Part shown: positions 10,014 to 17,450 of the stretch, in pieces | Layout: each line of letters starts with the position of its first letter | Numbering within the stretch: the first letter of the stretch is position 1 | DNA from: an uncultured Clostridia bacterium | GTDB lineage: Bacteria; Bacillota; Clostridia; Christensenellales; Borkfalkiaceae | Assembly (NCBI GenBank): GCA_944372575.1 | Contig: CALVZS010000004.1 | Location: 48,926-112,925 of the forward strand | Reading direction: 5' to 3' | Length of the DNA: 64,000 bases | Made by a program: the position numbers and the translations under genes | The notes under the pieces: generated by a model | Databases searched by the model: none | What the model was told of the DNA's origin: nothing | Seen by the model: the letters and a program-made list of their open reading frames with translations, nothing else

Positions 10014-11005
10014 TGGAGGAGGAACTGCTCAGGGGGGCGGTCGGGCCCCTGCTGGCATGGTTTTGCACGCACAGGCGCGACCTGCCGTGGCGGCATGACC
10101 GCACGCCCTATACGGCGCTCGTCGCCGAACTCATGCTCCAGCAGACGCGCGTGGAGGCGGTCAGGGAGCGCTATGTACAGTTCCTGCGCGCCTTTCCCAC
10201 GGCGGAGGCGCTCGCTGCCGCCTCCGAGGAGGAGGTTTTGAAGCTCTGGGAGGGGCTGGGCTACTACTCCCGCGCGCGCAACCTGCACCGGGCGGCGAAG
10301 GTCATCGCACAGAATGGCTTTCCCTCGACGTTCGAGGGCGTGCGCGCGCTGCCCGGGGTGGGGGACTACACGGCCGGGGCGGTGTGTTCCATTGCGCTGG
10401 GGCTGCCCGAACCCGCCGTGGACGGCAACGTGCTGCGCATCCTGAGCAGACTGTATGCCGATGCCTCCAACGTGGACGAGGGGGCGACGAAGGCGAAGTA
10501 TGCAGCCCTCCTGCGCGCGGTGTACCCGCCCGAGACTTCCGACTTTTGCGAGGCGCTCATGGAACTTGGCGCCCTCGTCTGTGTCCCCAACGGCGCGCCT
10601 ACGTGTGAGGAATGTCCGTGGCGGACGCTCTGCCGCGCGCACCTTGCGGGCAGGGAGGAGGCGTTCCCCGTGCGCAGCGAAAAACGGGCGCGCCGCATCG
10701 TGAACGCGACGGTGTATGTTCTGCAGTGCGGCGGGAAGTATGCGCTGGAAAAGCGGCCCGCCAGGGGGCTGCTGGCGGGCCTCTGGCAGTTCCCCTTCTT
10801 CGAGGGGGACGCGCCCGGCTTCGGGCAGCTCCTTGCGGAGAAGCGCGCAAAGCACGTCTTTACGCACGTCGAGTGGCACATGACGGGAAAGCGCGTGGAC
10901 GTTGCGGAGGAAATCGCGCCCTACACCTGGGTGACGGCGCAGCAGCTGCGCGAAAAATACGCCCTCCCCTCGGCGTTCAGGCCGTTTTTGGAGTGGGTGA
11001 AATAG
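10013..11005 (+). CDS. mutY: A/G-specific adenine DNA glycosylase
   Basis: A 330-residue HhH-GPD glycosylase that removes adenine paired with 8-oxoguanine. DLPWRHDRTPY and the LMLQQTRVEAV block at residues 40-50 are MutY signatures. The helix-hairpin-helix is at ALPGVGDYTAGAVCSIALG, and the catalytic Asp is in VDGNVLRILSR. An iron-sulfur cluster site is seen as four cysteines in CVPNGAPTCEECPWRTLC, with seven rather than six residues in the first gap. The C-terminal 100 residues form the Nudix-like 8-oxoG recognition domain. Its start overlaps the fhs stop by one base, so it is co-transcribed with the purine genes. Confidence 0.95.
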   Translation: MEEELLRGAVGPLLAWFCTHRRDLPWRHDRTPYTALVAELMLQQTRVEAVRERYVQFLRAFPTAEALAAASEEEVLKLWEGLGYYSRARNLHRAAKVIAQNGFPSTFEGVRALPGVGDYTAGAVCSIALGLPEPAVDGNVLRILSRLYADASNVDEGATKAKYAALLRAVYPPETSDFCEALMELGALVCVPNGAPTCEECPWRTLCRAHLAGREEAFPVRSEKRARRIVNATVYVLQCGGKYALEKRPARGLLAGLWQFPFFEGDAPGFGQLLAEKRAKHVFTHVEWHMTGKRVDVAEEIAPYTWVTAQQLREKYALPSAFRPFLEWVK

Positions 11006-11007
11006 AG

Positions 11008-11048
11008 GCGCGCGGCGCGGACAAGGCTTGTCCGCGCCGCGCGCTGCT
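11008..11048. terminator. Bidirectional terminator between convergent mutY and the GNAT gene
   Basis: An almost perfect GC-rich dyad: 11008-11025 pairs with 11028-11044 around a two-base centre. A TTTT run follows on the plus strand at 11048-11051. It lies exactly between two convergent genes. Confidence 0.75.
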
Positions 11049-11049
11049 T

Positions 11050-11487
11050 TTACGTTTCGAAGTCCTTCACCATGGAGCGGTAATCCAGAAAGCGGTAGCC
11101 CAGTTTTGTATAGAGGGCGACCGCGCGCCCGTTTTCCGGCTCCACCTCCAGCCGCAGCCGCTTTGCCTTCAGCCCCTCGGCATAGGCAAACAGTTCCTTT
11201 GCCAGCCCTCTGCCGCGGAAGGCGGGCCGCAGGTAGATCTCGTCGATCCAGATGCACATCCCGCCCGCCTCGCGCGAGTACGTCTTCTGTAGCAGGGCGT
11301 ATCCTGCGGGGGCTGTGCCGTCGCACAGCATGAATCCCTCCATGTATATATCCGAGCGCATCATTTCGTCAAAGGCGCGCATATGGCAGGCTTGCGGAAT
11401 GGGGCGCTCCACGGCGGGAGAGGCGTAAAATTCTTCGGACATGGCGAGAAAGAGTTCCCGATCCTGTAGGGTAAATCTGCGTATCAT
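11050..11487 (-). CDS. GNAT family N-acetyltransferase
   Basis: A 145-residue single-domain GNAT protein; substrate unknown. The acetyl-CoA binding loop is clear: YLRPAFRGRGLAKELFAYAE holds the R/Q-x-x-G-x-G/A pattern, followed by LRLEVEPENGRAVALYTKLGY, the usual motif B and C-terminal strand. I chose the ATG whose complement is 11485-11487. A longer frame upstream would run through a consensus promoter whose -10 ends six bases before this ATG, so the mRNA looks leaderless, and no ribosome binding site is present. The gene converges on mutY and diverges from the DegV gene. Confidence 0.88.
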   Translation of the reverse strand: MIRRFTLQDRELFLAMSEEFYASPAVERPIPQACHMRAFDEMMRSDIYMEGFMLCDGTAPAGYALLQKTYSREAGGMCIWIDEIYLRPAFRGRGLAKELFAYAEGLKAKRLRLEVEPENGRAVALYTKLGYRFLDYRSMVKDFET

Positions 11488-11493
11488 GCGGCC

Positions 11494-11522
11494 ATTATAA
11501 ACGAACGGATGCGCAAAGTCAA
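11494..11522 (-). promoter_or_regulatory. Promoter of the GNAT gene (leaderless arrangement)
   Basis: On the minus strand, TTGACT (complement of 11517-11522), a 17-base spacer, then TATAAT (complement of 11494-11499). The start codon begins six bases after the -10, so the expected start of transcription is the A of ATG. Confidence 0.8.
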
Positions 11523-11564
11523 CCGAAAAAGTGCGCCGCGACAGGGGCAATTTGTTTGTTTTTG

Positions 11565-11593
11565 TTGACAAAATGCATCTTTCGTAGTAAAAT
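11565..11593 (+). promoter_or_regulatory. Promoter of the DegV gene
   Basis: TTGACA at 11565-11570, 17-base spacer, TAAAAT at 11588-11593. The leader is about 45 bases with GAGGAA upstream of the ATG at 11646. Confidence 0.8.
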
Positions 11594-11645
11594 GAAAGTA
11601 TCAAAAGTTACAAGAAATCATGACATTGAAAAAGAGGAAATTGCT

Positions 11646-12524
11646 ATGAGCAGACTGATATTTGACTCCAACGGCGAACTGTGGTACACGCGCGCGGAGG
11701 AGCTGGGGCTGGACTACATTTCTATGCCCTACTACATCGACGGAGAGGAGTATTTTTACGATCTGGGCAAGGCGACCGATTTCCGCAGATTTTACGACCT
11801 CGTGCGCGCGGGAAACATCCCCAAGACGCAGGCGCTCAATCCGGAGGACTACAAGAAGTTTCTGACGCCTTATTTTGAACGGGGCGAGGACATTTTATAT
11901 GTGAGTTTCTCGCATCAGCTCAGCGGCACCTTTCAGTCCCTTGACTTGGCGCTTCGGGAGCTGAAGGAGACCTATCCCGACCGCAAATGCACGGTATTCG
12001 ACACCAATTCCATCTCGCTGGGTACCGGTATTCAGGTGGAGGAGGCGGCAAAGCTCTGGCAGAAGGGGGCAACGGATGAGGAGATCCTCGCCTTTTTAAG
12101 CGAGTTTACAAACCGCGTCTGCGTCTACTTTACGGTGGACGATCTGATGCATTTGAAGCGCGGCGGCAGATGCTCGGGCCTTGCCGCGGTGGCAGGAACG
12201 GTGCTGGGGCTCAAGCCCATGCTCTCCATCGGCGCGGACGGCGGGCTCACCGTCCTCTCCAAGATCTCGGGCAGAAAGAAGGCCATCCGCACGCTGGCGG
12301 AAAAGGTCATTGCGGAGCTGACCGATGAGGAGAGTTCCGTCTATGTGGTGGACGCCGACTGCCCCGAGGAGGGCGATAAGCTGCGCGACCTCATTCTGGA
12401 GAAGCGCCCCAACGCCAGGGTGGTGCGCCAGATCGTGGGGCCGGTCATCGGTTCGCACTGCGGCCCGGGGACGCTGGGCGTCATCTTCGTGGGAGACAGA
12501 CGGCCTGTTCCGCTGACCAAATAA
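11646..12524 (+). CDS. DegV family fatty-acid binding protein (FakB-like)
   Basis: A 292-residue DegV domain protein. Family members bind a long-chain fatty acid and, with the kinase FakA, feed host or recycled fatty acids into phospholipid synthesis. The start MSRLIFDSNGELW is preferred over an upstream frame because GAGGAA precedes it and the promoter lies inside the longer frame. Family features are VSFSHQLSGTFQSL with the ligand-contacting serines, VFDTNSISLGTGIQV, and LKRGGRCSGLAAVAGTVLGLKP. Which FakB subtype, and therefore which fatty acid, cannot be told. It is a single-gene unit with its own promoter and terminator. Confidence 0.9.
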   Translation: MSRLIFDSNGELWYTRAEELGLDYISMPYYIDGEEYFYDLGKATDFRRFYDLVRAGNIPKTQALNPEDYKKFLTPYFERGEDILYVSFSHQLSGTFQSLDLALRELKETYPDRKCTVFDTNSISLGTGIQVEEAAKLWQKGATDEEILAFLSEFTNRVCVYFTVDDLMHLKRGGRCSGLAAVAGTVLGLKPMLSIGADGGLTVLSKISGRKKAIRTLAEKVIAELTDEESSVYVVDADCPEEGDKLRDLILEKRPNARVVRQIVGPVIGSHCGPGTLGVIFVGDRRPVPLTK

Positions 12525-12538
12525 TTGCCGGAAAGTTG

Positions 12539-12565
12539 CGCGTCCGCTGCGGCGGACGCGTTTTT
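12539..12565 (+). terminator. Terminator after the DegV gene
   Basis: CGCGTCCGC at 12539-12547 pairs with GCGGACGCG at 12552-12560 around TGCG, followed by TTTTT. Confidence 0.85.
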
Positions 12566-12632
12566 CATACGGGAGCGCGCCGTTTTCGTGCGGCCGACGG
12601 GGAAAGGGCAGACGCATACGGGAGAAGAGATC

Positions 12633-13145
12633 ATGACGAGGGCGGAATTCATCTATCTCATGCAGAGACTGCAGGGTGGCGACACGCGCGCCCTTGCGCC
12701 GCTGTACGAGGAATATTTTCCGAAGATGAAAGCGACCGCGTTCGCCGTTTTGCGCAATGCCGACGATGCATACGATGTCGCCACCAATGCCTTTTTGAAG
12801 CTTGCCGATGCGCCTTTCGATCCCGCATCCGTCCGCAATCCGGCGGCATATCTTGCCGCCATGGCGGGTAACGAGGCGCGCAATTTTTTAAAGCGACGCA
12901 GCCGGGAGGTGTCTGCGGATTTTTCATGCGATCCGGAGCCGCCCTCCTCCGCCCCGTCCGATTCGCTCTGGCTGGACGATCTCTTCCGCGCGCTCGACGC
13001 CAAAGAGGGCGAGCTGGTGCTGCTGCACGTCGTGTGGGGACTTCCCCTCAAAGAGGCCGCCCGTCAGCTGAATATGCCGTACAGCACCGCCAAACTGCGC
13101 TTTCATACGGCGAAGGAAAAGCTGCGCCGCGCCTGGAAGGCGTGA
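12633..13145 (+). CDS. ECF-type RNA polymerase sigma factor
   Basis: A 170-residue protein with the two ECF regions. Region 2 is at residues 8-75 (YEEYFPKMKATAFAVLRNADDAYDVATNAFLKL) and region 4 at 105-168, with a helix-turn-helix in LPLKEAARQLNMPYSTAKLRFHTAKEKLRRAW. The start MTRAEFIYL is chosen because GGAG at 12621 precedes it; a longer frame upstream runs back into the DegV terminator. The next two genes code for membrane proteins and may be its regulator or target. The regulon and signal are not visible. Confidence 0.88.
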   Translation: MTRAEFIYLMQRLQGGDTRALAPLYEEYFPKMKATAFAVLRNADDAYDVATNAFLKLADAPFDPASVRNPAAYLAAMAGNEARNFLKRRSREVSADFSCDPEPPSSAPSDSLWLDDLFRALDAKEGELVLLHVVWGLPLKEAARQLNMPYSTAKLRFHTAKEKLRRAWKA

Positions 13146-13170
13146 GCATCTGAAAAAAGAGGATATTGCC

Positions 13171-13200
13171 CGCCCCGCCGGCATTGCCGGCGGGGCGTTT
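13171..13200 (+). terminator. Terminator after the ECF sigma gene
   Basis: CGCCCCGCCGGC at 13171-13182 pairs perfectly with GCCGGCGGGGCG at 13186-13197 around ATT, followed by only three T. The short T-run could allow read-through into the membrane-protein genes. Confidence 0.65.
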
Positions 13201-13317
13201 GCGCAAAAAAGACGCTGCGGAAAAAAATTTCCGGATTTTTTTGGAAATTCTTGTCCCTTTTGCCCTTTTGAATTGTCATATCAGTGAAAACAGCCTGAAA
13301 AACAGGCGGAGGGAACC

Positions 13318-14067
13318 ATGAAAAAATGGAAGCGCGAACTGCGCAAAAAGATACGTTCGTCTGTCGAGCCGTATGACGTGTGGGCAGGCAAGCACGCGGA
13401 GGAACTCGGCAGGATTGCGGCGCGGCGGGAGGAGGATGTGGAGGCAGGCCCTTCGCAGCGCGCAAGGCGGCGCCTGCCCGTCAGGATCTGGCTGCCGGCG
13501 GCGGGGCTTCTCGCCCTCGTTGCCCTCACCGCGGCGGCACTTGTGTGGAACGCACAGAGCGGGTCGTCCGTCGGCGACCTTGCCTCCGCGGGAGACAGCG
13601 TCGCCTCCGAAGAGGAGACGTTCGGGAACGGCGGCGATGCGTTCGGGGATGATACGGTAACGGAGTCGGCGATGAGTGAGGGAGAGATCGCCGCGCTCGT
13701 TGATCTGATCCCGCAGTTTTCAAGGTTTACGATCTCGGACGGGTCGCGTGCCTATCGTGAGGGGAACGGCGCAAAAGTGATGGACACGATCCGGGGGGAG
13801 TATGAGACGGCGGATGATTTTTACCTCATAGAGGCAAGGATCCTGTATGATGATAACTTCTTCTTTCTGAATCGGTATGATTACGCGGATCTGGAACAGT
13901 CGCGCTCGTTCGGCGATGTGACGGTCACGTATGAGTTCATGAAAAAGGATCAGGACGATATCTATCTCTATTACGCGCTTTCGGAGAGCGCGGCGGGGCG
14001 CGTCTATTGGCGCGTCGAATCGCTGGAAGGCCGTTTTGACGAGTGGCTGGAAGATACGTTTGCGTAA
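13318..14067 (+). CDS. Membrane protein with one transmembrane segment downstream of the sigma factor; possible anti-sigma factor
   Basis: A 249-residue protein not recognised as a known family. The N-terminal 52 residues are basic and cytosolic. One membrane segment lies at about 54-77 (LPAAGLLALVALTAAALVW). An acidic, serine-rich linker spans 80-115 and an extracellular domain with many aromatic and acidic residues fills 120-249. The topology is that of a membrane anti-sigma factor, but the Zn-binding HxxxCxxC anti-sigma motif is absent from the cytosolic part. AGGCGGAGGG is the ribosome binding site. Assignment as a sigma regulator rests only on topology and position after the ECF sigma gene. 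Confidence 0.6.
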   Translation: MKKWKRELRKKIRSSVEPYDVWAGKHAEELGRIAARREEDVEAGPSQRARRRLPVRIWLPAAGLLALVALTAAALVWNAQSGSSVGDLASAGDSVASEEETFGNGGDAFGDDTVTESAMSEGEIAALVDLIPQFSRFTISDGSRAYREGNGAKVMDTIRGEYETADDFYLIEARILYDDNFFFLNRYDYADLEQSRSFGDVTVTYEFMKKDQDDIYLYYALSESAAGRVYWRVESLEGRFDEWLEDTFA

Positions 14068-14106
14068 ATTGTCTGCAGATCGCAGAGTTCTTGAGGAGGA
14101 GAACAG

Positions 14107-14544
14107 ATGAACAAGGATGCTACGCTTGCAAAGCTGATCGGCATTATGCAGGAGTGCTGCGCCGTACTCGGGATCCTGTACAGTACGAGCCAGCTCGCAT
14201 CGGCCTCTGCGGCCGCGCAGCCCGTCACGGGGGAGATGGTCTACCCGATCGTCTACTATGCTGTGACGCTCGCGTGCAACTGTACGCTCCTCGCGCTGGG
14301 CGCAGGGCTTTTCAGCAGGGCGGCGCATGACGACCTGCATGGGTTCGCGCGGGAATGGGGCATCATTGCGGGCAATTTTGTGTTTCTCGCACTGACTTCC
14401 GCGCTGCTTGCGGCCGGCGGGGCGCTCGCCCCCTGGATGCTCTGCCTGTGGGCGATCCTCGCCCTCCTGTCTGCCGCCGTCCTGGCGCTGACCGTCGTCC
14501 TTCTGTACCGCCGTGCCGGGAAGAGGGCGGAAAAAAAGAACTGA
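14107..14544 (+). CDS. Small four-helix membrane protein of unknown function
   Basis: A 145-residue hydrophobic protein with about four transmembrane segments (around 9-32, 44-70, 84-108 and 110-137) and a basic C-terminal tail RRAGKRAEKKN facing the cytosol by the positive-inside rule. No family recognised. GAGGAGGAG is a strong ribosome binding site. It follows the single-pass membrane protein by 39 bases and ends before a good terminator, so the two probably share a transcript. Confidence 0.65.
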   Translation: MNKDATLAKLIGIMQECCAVLGILYSTSQLASASAAAQPVTGEMVYPIVYYAVTLACNCTLLALGAGLFSRAAHDDLHGFAREWGIIAGNFVFLALTSALLAAGGALAPWMLCLWAILALLSAAVLALTVVLLYRRAGKRAEKKN

Positions 14545-14557
14545 TCGCGCATGAAGG

Positions 14558-14581
14558 GCTCCCCTGCGGGGGAGCTTTTTT
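14558..14581 (+). terminator. Terminator after the small membrane protein gene
   Basis: GCTCCCC at 14558-14564 pairs with GGGGAGC at 14569-14575, followed by six T. Confidence 0.85.
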
Positions 14582-14635
14582 CGTTTTGCGGCCGGATCGG
14601 GACGCCCGCGGCGGGCGGCAATTTTTCGCGCCCGA

Positions 14636-14664
14636 TTGACAAACGCGCGGGGCTCTGTTATAAT
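14636..14664 (+). promoter_or_regulatory. Fully consensus promoter of tmk
   Basis: TTGACA at 14636-14641, 17-base spacer, TATAAT at 14659-14664. Ten bases separate the -10 from the tmk ATG at 14675, so the 5' leader would be about four bases and could hold no ribosome binding site. Confidence 0.88.
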
Positions 14665-14674
14665 GGATTGCGTT

Positions 14675-15307
14675 ATGGCTGACAAAGGAAAATTCATCGT
14701 CTTTGAAGGGACGGACGGAAGCGGAAAATCCACCCAGATGAAGCAGCTGGGCAAGTACCTCAAGGGGAGGGGCATTGCGTGCAGTCTCACGCACGAGCCC
14801 ACCGATTCCCCCTTCGGGGGGGTGCTGCGCGCCTGCCTGACGGGGCGCATCGATGCGGACGAACGCGCCATTGCGGCGCTCTTCGCCGCCGACCGGCTCG
14901 ATCACATCACCAACCCCGTCAACGGTATTGTAAAGCAGCTGGAGGCGGGCGTCACCGTGCTGTGCGACCGGTACTATTTCTCCTCGCTCGCCTACAACGG
15001 CGGGCTGGTCTCGGCGGAGTGGGTGGCGCAGCTCAACGCGCAGGCGATGGCGCTTCTGCGCGCCGATCTGACCGTGTTCATCGACCTCACCCCCGAGGAG
15101 AGCATGAAGCGCGTCTCCCGCCGCGGCGAGACGGAGCGCTATGAATCGCTGGAGAGCCTGCGCCGCGTGCGGCAGGCGTATTTTGATGCCTTTGAGCGCT
15201 ATGGCGCAGGGGAGAACATCGCGATCATCCGCAGCGAGGAGGACAGGGAGCGCACGCAGGCGAACATCCGCAGGGAGGCGGACAGGCTGTTCGGAGGCAG
15301 GATATGA
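14675..15307 (+). CDS. tmk: Thymidylate kinase
   Basis: A 210-residue dTMP kinase; makes dTDP from dTMP and ATP. The P-loop FEGTDGSGKST is at residues 9-19, the DRY motif is in CDRYYFSSLAYNG and the Arg-rich LID is in SRRGETERYE. I chose the ATG at 14675 (protein MADKGKFIVF). Upstream in-frame starts lie inside the -10 and -35 elements and would not be transcribed. The stop overlaps the rimM ATG by four bases, so tmk, rimM and trmD form a coupled operon driven by a strong promoter. Confidence 0.95.
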   Translation: MADKGKFIVFEGTDGSGKSTQMKQLGKYLKGRGIACSLTHEPTDSPFGGVLRACLTGRIDADERAIAALFAADRLDHITNPVNGIVKQLEAGVTVLCDRYYFSSLAYNGGLVSAEWVAQLNAQAMALLRADLTVFIDLTPEESMKRVSRRGETERYESLESLRRVRQAYFDAFERYGAGENIAIIRSEEDRERTQANIRREADRLFGGRI

Positions 15308-15804
15308 CGGACAAACTCAACGTGGGGGAAGTGCTGAAGCCGCAGGGCATCCGCGGCGAACTCAAGGTCAAGCCGTTTACGGACGACGCGGAGGCGTTTC
15401 ACGCCTTTTCGCGCGTGTTTCTGGGCGATACGCCCTATAAGGTGCTCTCCGTCCGCACGGGCGGGGGGATGGTCTTTCTCGGCCTCAAGGGGGTGGCGGA
15501 TCGCAACGCCGCCGAGCTTCTGCGCGGGCAGCAGATCTATGTCCCGCGCGAGGACGCGCCCGAACCCGCCGAGGGAAGGTACTACATTGCCGACCTTCTG
15601 GGCTGCACGCTCGTGGCGCAGGATGGCGAGGAACTCGGGACGCTCACCGACGTGCGCCAGGCGGCAACGGATATCTACACCGTGCGCATGGGGGAGCGCG
15701 AGGTCATGTTCCCCGCGGCGGAGGGCGTGATCACGGCGGTGGACGTTGCGGGCGGCAGGCTCACCGTCGACAAAAAACGTTTTTATGAGGTGGCGGTGCT
15801 GTGA
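15304..15804 (+). CDS. rimM: Ribosome maturation factor RimM
   Basis: A 166-residue 16S rRNA processing factor that binds ribosomal protein S19 during 30S assembly. The N-terminal RimM domain begins LNVGEVLKPQGIRGELKVKP, the family hallmark. The C-terminal PRC-barrel contains YYIADLLGCTLVAQDGEELG and VMFPAAEGVI. It overlaps tmk and trmD by four bases on each side. In many Bacillota rimM-trmD lies with rpsP and rplS; here those ribosomal protein genes are not adjacent and tmk takes the leading place. Confidence 0.95.
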   Translation: MTDKLNVGEVLKPQGIRGELKVKPFTDDAEAFHAFSRVFLGDTPYKVLSVRTGGGMVFLGLKGVADRNAAELLRGQQIYVPREDAPEPAEGRYYIADLLGCTLVAQDGEELGTLTDVRQAATDIYTVRMGEREVMFPAAEGVITAVDVAGGRLTVDKKRFYEVAVL

Positions 15805-16463
15805 AGATCACCATTCTGACGCTCTTTCCCGAGATGTTCACCCCGCTCACGGCAAGCATCGTCGGCCGTGCGGTCAGGGAGGGAAAGATCGAACTCTCCG
15901 TCGTCAACATCCGCGACTATACGCAGGACAAGCATCTGAAATGCGACGACTACCCCTTCGGCGGCGGCGCGGGCATGGTGATGATGGCGCAGCCCATCGG
16001 CAGCGCCATCGAGGCGGTCGACCCCGACCACCGCGCAAGGCGCATCTATCTCTCCCCCAAGGGCAGGGTGTTCCGGCAGGAGATGGTGTTCTCCCTCGTC
16101 GAGGAGGAGCACCTCGTGCTGCTGTGCGGACACTATGAAGGCGTCGACCAGCGCGCCATCGATCTGTTCATCGACGAAGAGCTCTCCATCGGCGACTACG
16201 TCCTGACGGGCGGCGAACTGCCCGCCATGGTGGTCGTTGACTGCGTGTCGCGGTATGTGGACGGCGTGCTCTCGCCGCAGTCGCTCGTCCAGGAGAGCTT
16301 TTCGGAGAACTTGCTCGAATACCCGCAGTACACCCGTCCCGTGGAGTACCGCGGCCTGACCGTCCCCGAGGTGCTTCGGAGCGGCAACCATGCCGAAATC
16401 GACAAGTGGCGCCGCGAACAGGCGCTCGCCGTGACCAAAAAAATGCGGCCCGACCTTCTGTGA
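15801..16463 (+). CDS. trmD: tRNA (guanine-37-N1)-methyltransferase
   Basis: A 220-residue SPOUT methyltransferase that methylates G37 next to the anticodon and prevents frameshifting. GTG start inside the rimM stop. Seen are DYPFGGGAGMVMMAQPI, the trefoil-knot SAM site LLCGHYEGVDQRAID and the DEELSIGDYVLTGGELPAMV block with the catalytic Asp region. It is slightly shorter than the usual 240 residues because the C-terminal tail is short. Confidence 0.96.
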   Translation: MKITILTLFPEMFTPLTASIVGRAVREGKIELSVVNIRDYTQDKHLKCDDYPFGGGAGMVMMAQPIGSAIEAVDPDHRARRIYLSPKGRVFRQEMVFSLVEEEHLVLLCGHYEGVDQRAIDLFIDEELSIGDYVLTGGELPAMVVVDCVSRYVDGVLSPQSLVQESFSENLLEYPQYTRPVEYRGLTVPEVLRSGNHAEIDKWRREQALAVTKKMRPDLL

Positions 16464-16591
16464 CCATGCGCCTCTCAGAAAGGCGGTCAACAAAGGAATG
16501 ACGGCGCAGGCGGAACGGGCGTGCGCGGGGCGAGAGACGCAAGGCGGAAAGGGGCGCGATAACGCGTCCCGCAGACAAGAGGAAGATTTTT

Positions 16592-17449
16592 GTGAAGACG
16601 ATACAGTGGTTTCCGGGGCACATGGCGAAGGCCATGCGCATGATGGAGGACAACTTAAAGCTCTGCGATGCCGTGATCTTCGTGCTCGACGCGCGTGTTC
16701 CCGCTTCCAGTTATAATGCGCGCCTTGCGGACATGGTGGGGGCAAAGCCCGTCTTGTACCTATTCAACAAGGCGGACATGGCGGACGGCGGCGCGGATGC
16801 GGCGATCGCTCTCGTCAGAAAGAGCGGCAAAGCGGCGCTCGGCGTGAGTGCGGCCTCCTCCGCATCGCTGCGGCCGCTGACGGCGGCGATGGATGCCCTT
16901 GTCGCGGAAAAGCGGGAACGCTATGCGCAAAAAGGGACAACGCGTCCCATGCGCTTTCTCGTGGCGGGCATCCCGAACACGGGCAAGAGCACCGTCATCA
17001 ACCTGCTCTCGGGCGGCAAAAAGGCGCAGGTGGGGGACAGGGCGGGCGTCACGCGCGCCAAGCAGTGGGTGAAATGCGGCACGGCGGAACTTCTGGACAC
17101 GCCCGGCACCATGCCGCCCGCGCTCGCCGACCAGCGGCTCGCGCGCAGGCTCGCCTATGTGGGGAGCGTCAACGACGACATTCTCGACAAGGAGGAAGTC
17201 GCGCTCGCATTGCTGGAAGAGCTGTGGGCAAAATACCCGCAGCGGCTCACCGAGCGCTATGCGATCGAGGGCGGAACGCCGCTCGAGATGTACGAGGCGC
17301 TGTGTGCGCGGCGCGGATTTGTCCTGCGCGGCGGGGAATACGACTACACGCGCGGCGCGCTCGCCCTGCTGGACGACTTCCGCAAGGGGCGGCTGGGCAG
17401 GGTGTGTCTGGACAGCGCGGACGATCTGAAACAGGCGGGGCTCATCTGA
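16592..17449 (+). CDS. rbgA: Ribosome biogenesis GTPase RbgA (YlqF)
   Basis: A 285-residue circularly permuted GTPase that acts late in 50S assembly. The G motifs appear in permuted order: G4 in LFNKADMAD near residue 55, G1 in AGIPNTGKSTVIN near residue 125 and G3 in LLDTPGTMPP near residue 170. The N-terminal QWFPGHMAKAMR is the family signature. GTG start with GAGGAAG upstream. It starts 128 bases after trmD, a stretch in which I see neither a gene nor a clear promoter, and lies one base before rnhB. Confidence 0.94.
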   Translation: MKTIQWFPGHMAKAMRMMEDNLKLCDAVIFVLDARVPASSYNARLADMVGAKPVLYLFNKADMADGGADAAIALVRKSGKAALGVSAASSASLRPLTAAMDALVAEKRERYAQKGTTRPMRFLVAGIPNTGKSTVINLLSGGKKAQVGDRAGVTRAKQWVKCGTAELLDTPGTMPPALADQRLARRLAYVGSVNDDILDKEEVALALLEELWAKYPQRLTERYAIEGGTPLEMYEALCARRGFVLRGGEYDYTRGALALLDDFRKGRLGRVCLDSADDLKQAGLI

Positions 17450-17450
17450 C

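Noticed and set aside
13243..13281. ECF-type autoregulated promoter before the single-pass membrane protein gene
   Set aside because: GGAAAT at 13243 and GTCATA at 13275 are 26 bases apart, too far for ECF promoters (about 16-17).
14816..14822. G7 run in tmk as a phase-variable coding tract
   Set aside because: It codes Gly-Gly in a conserved part of an essential enzyme; frame loss would be lethal and runs of six or seven G occur by chance in this GC-rich sequence.
16464..16591. A small gene in the gap between trmD and rbgA
   Set aside because: The only frame has no ribosome binding site, runs into rbgA in another frame and has no recognisable product.
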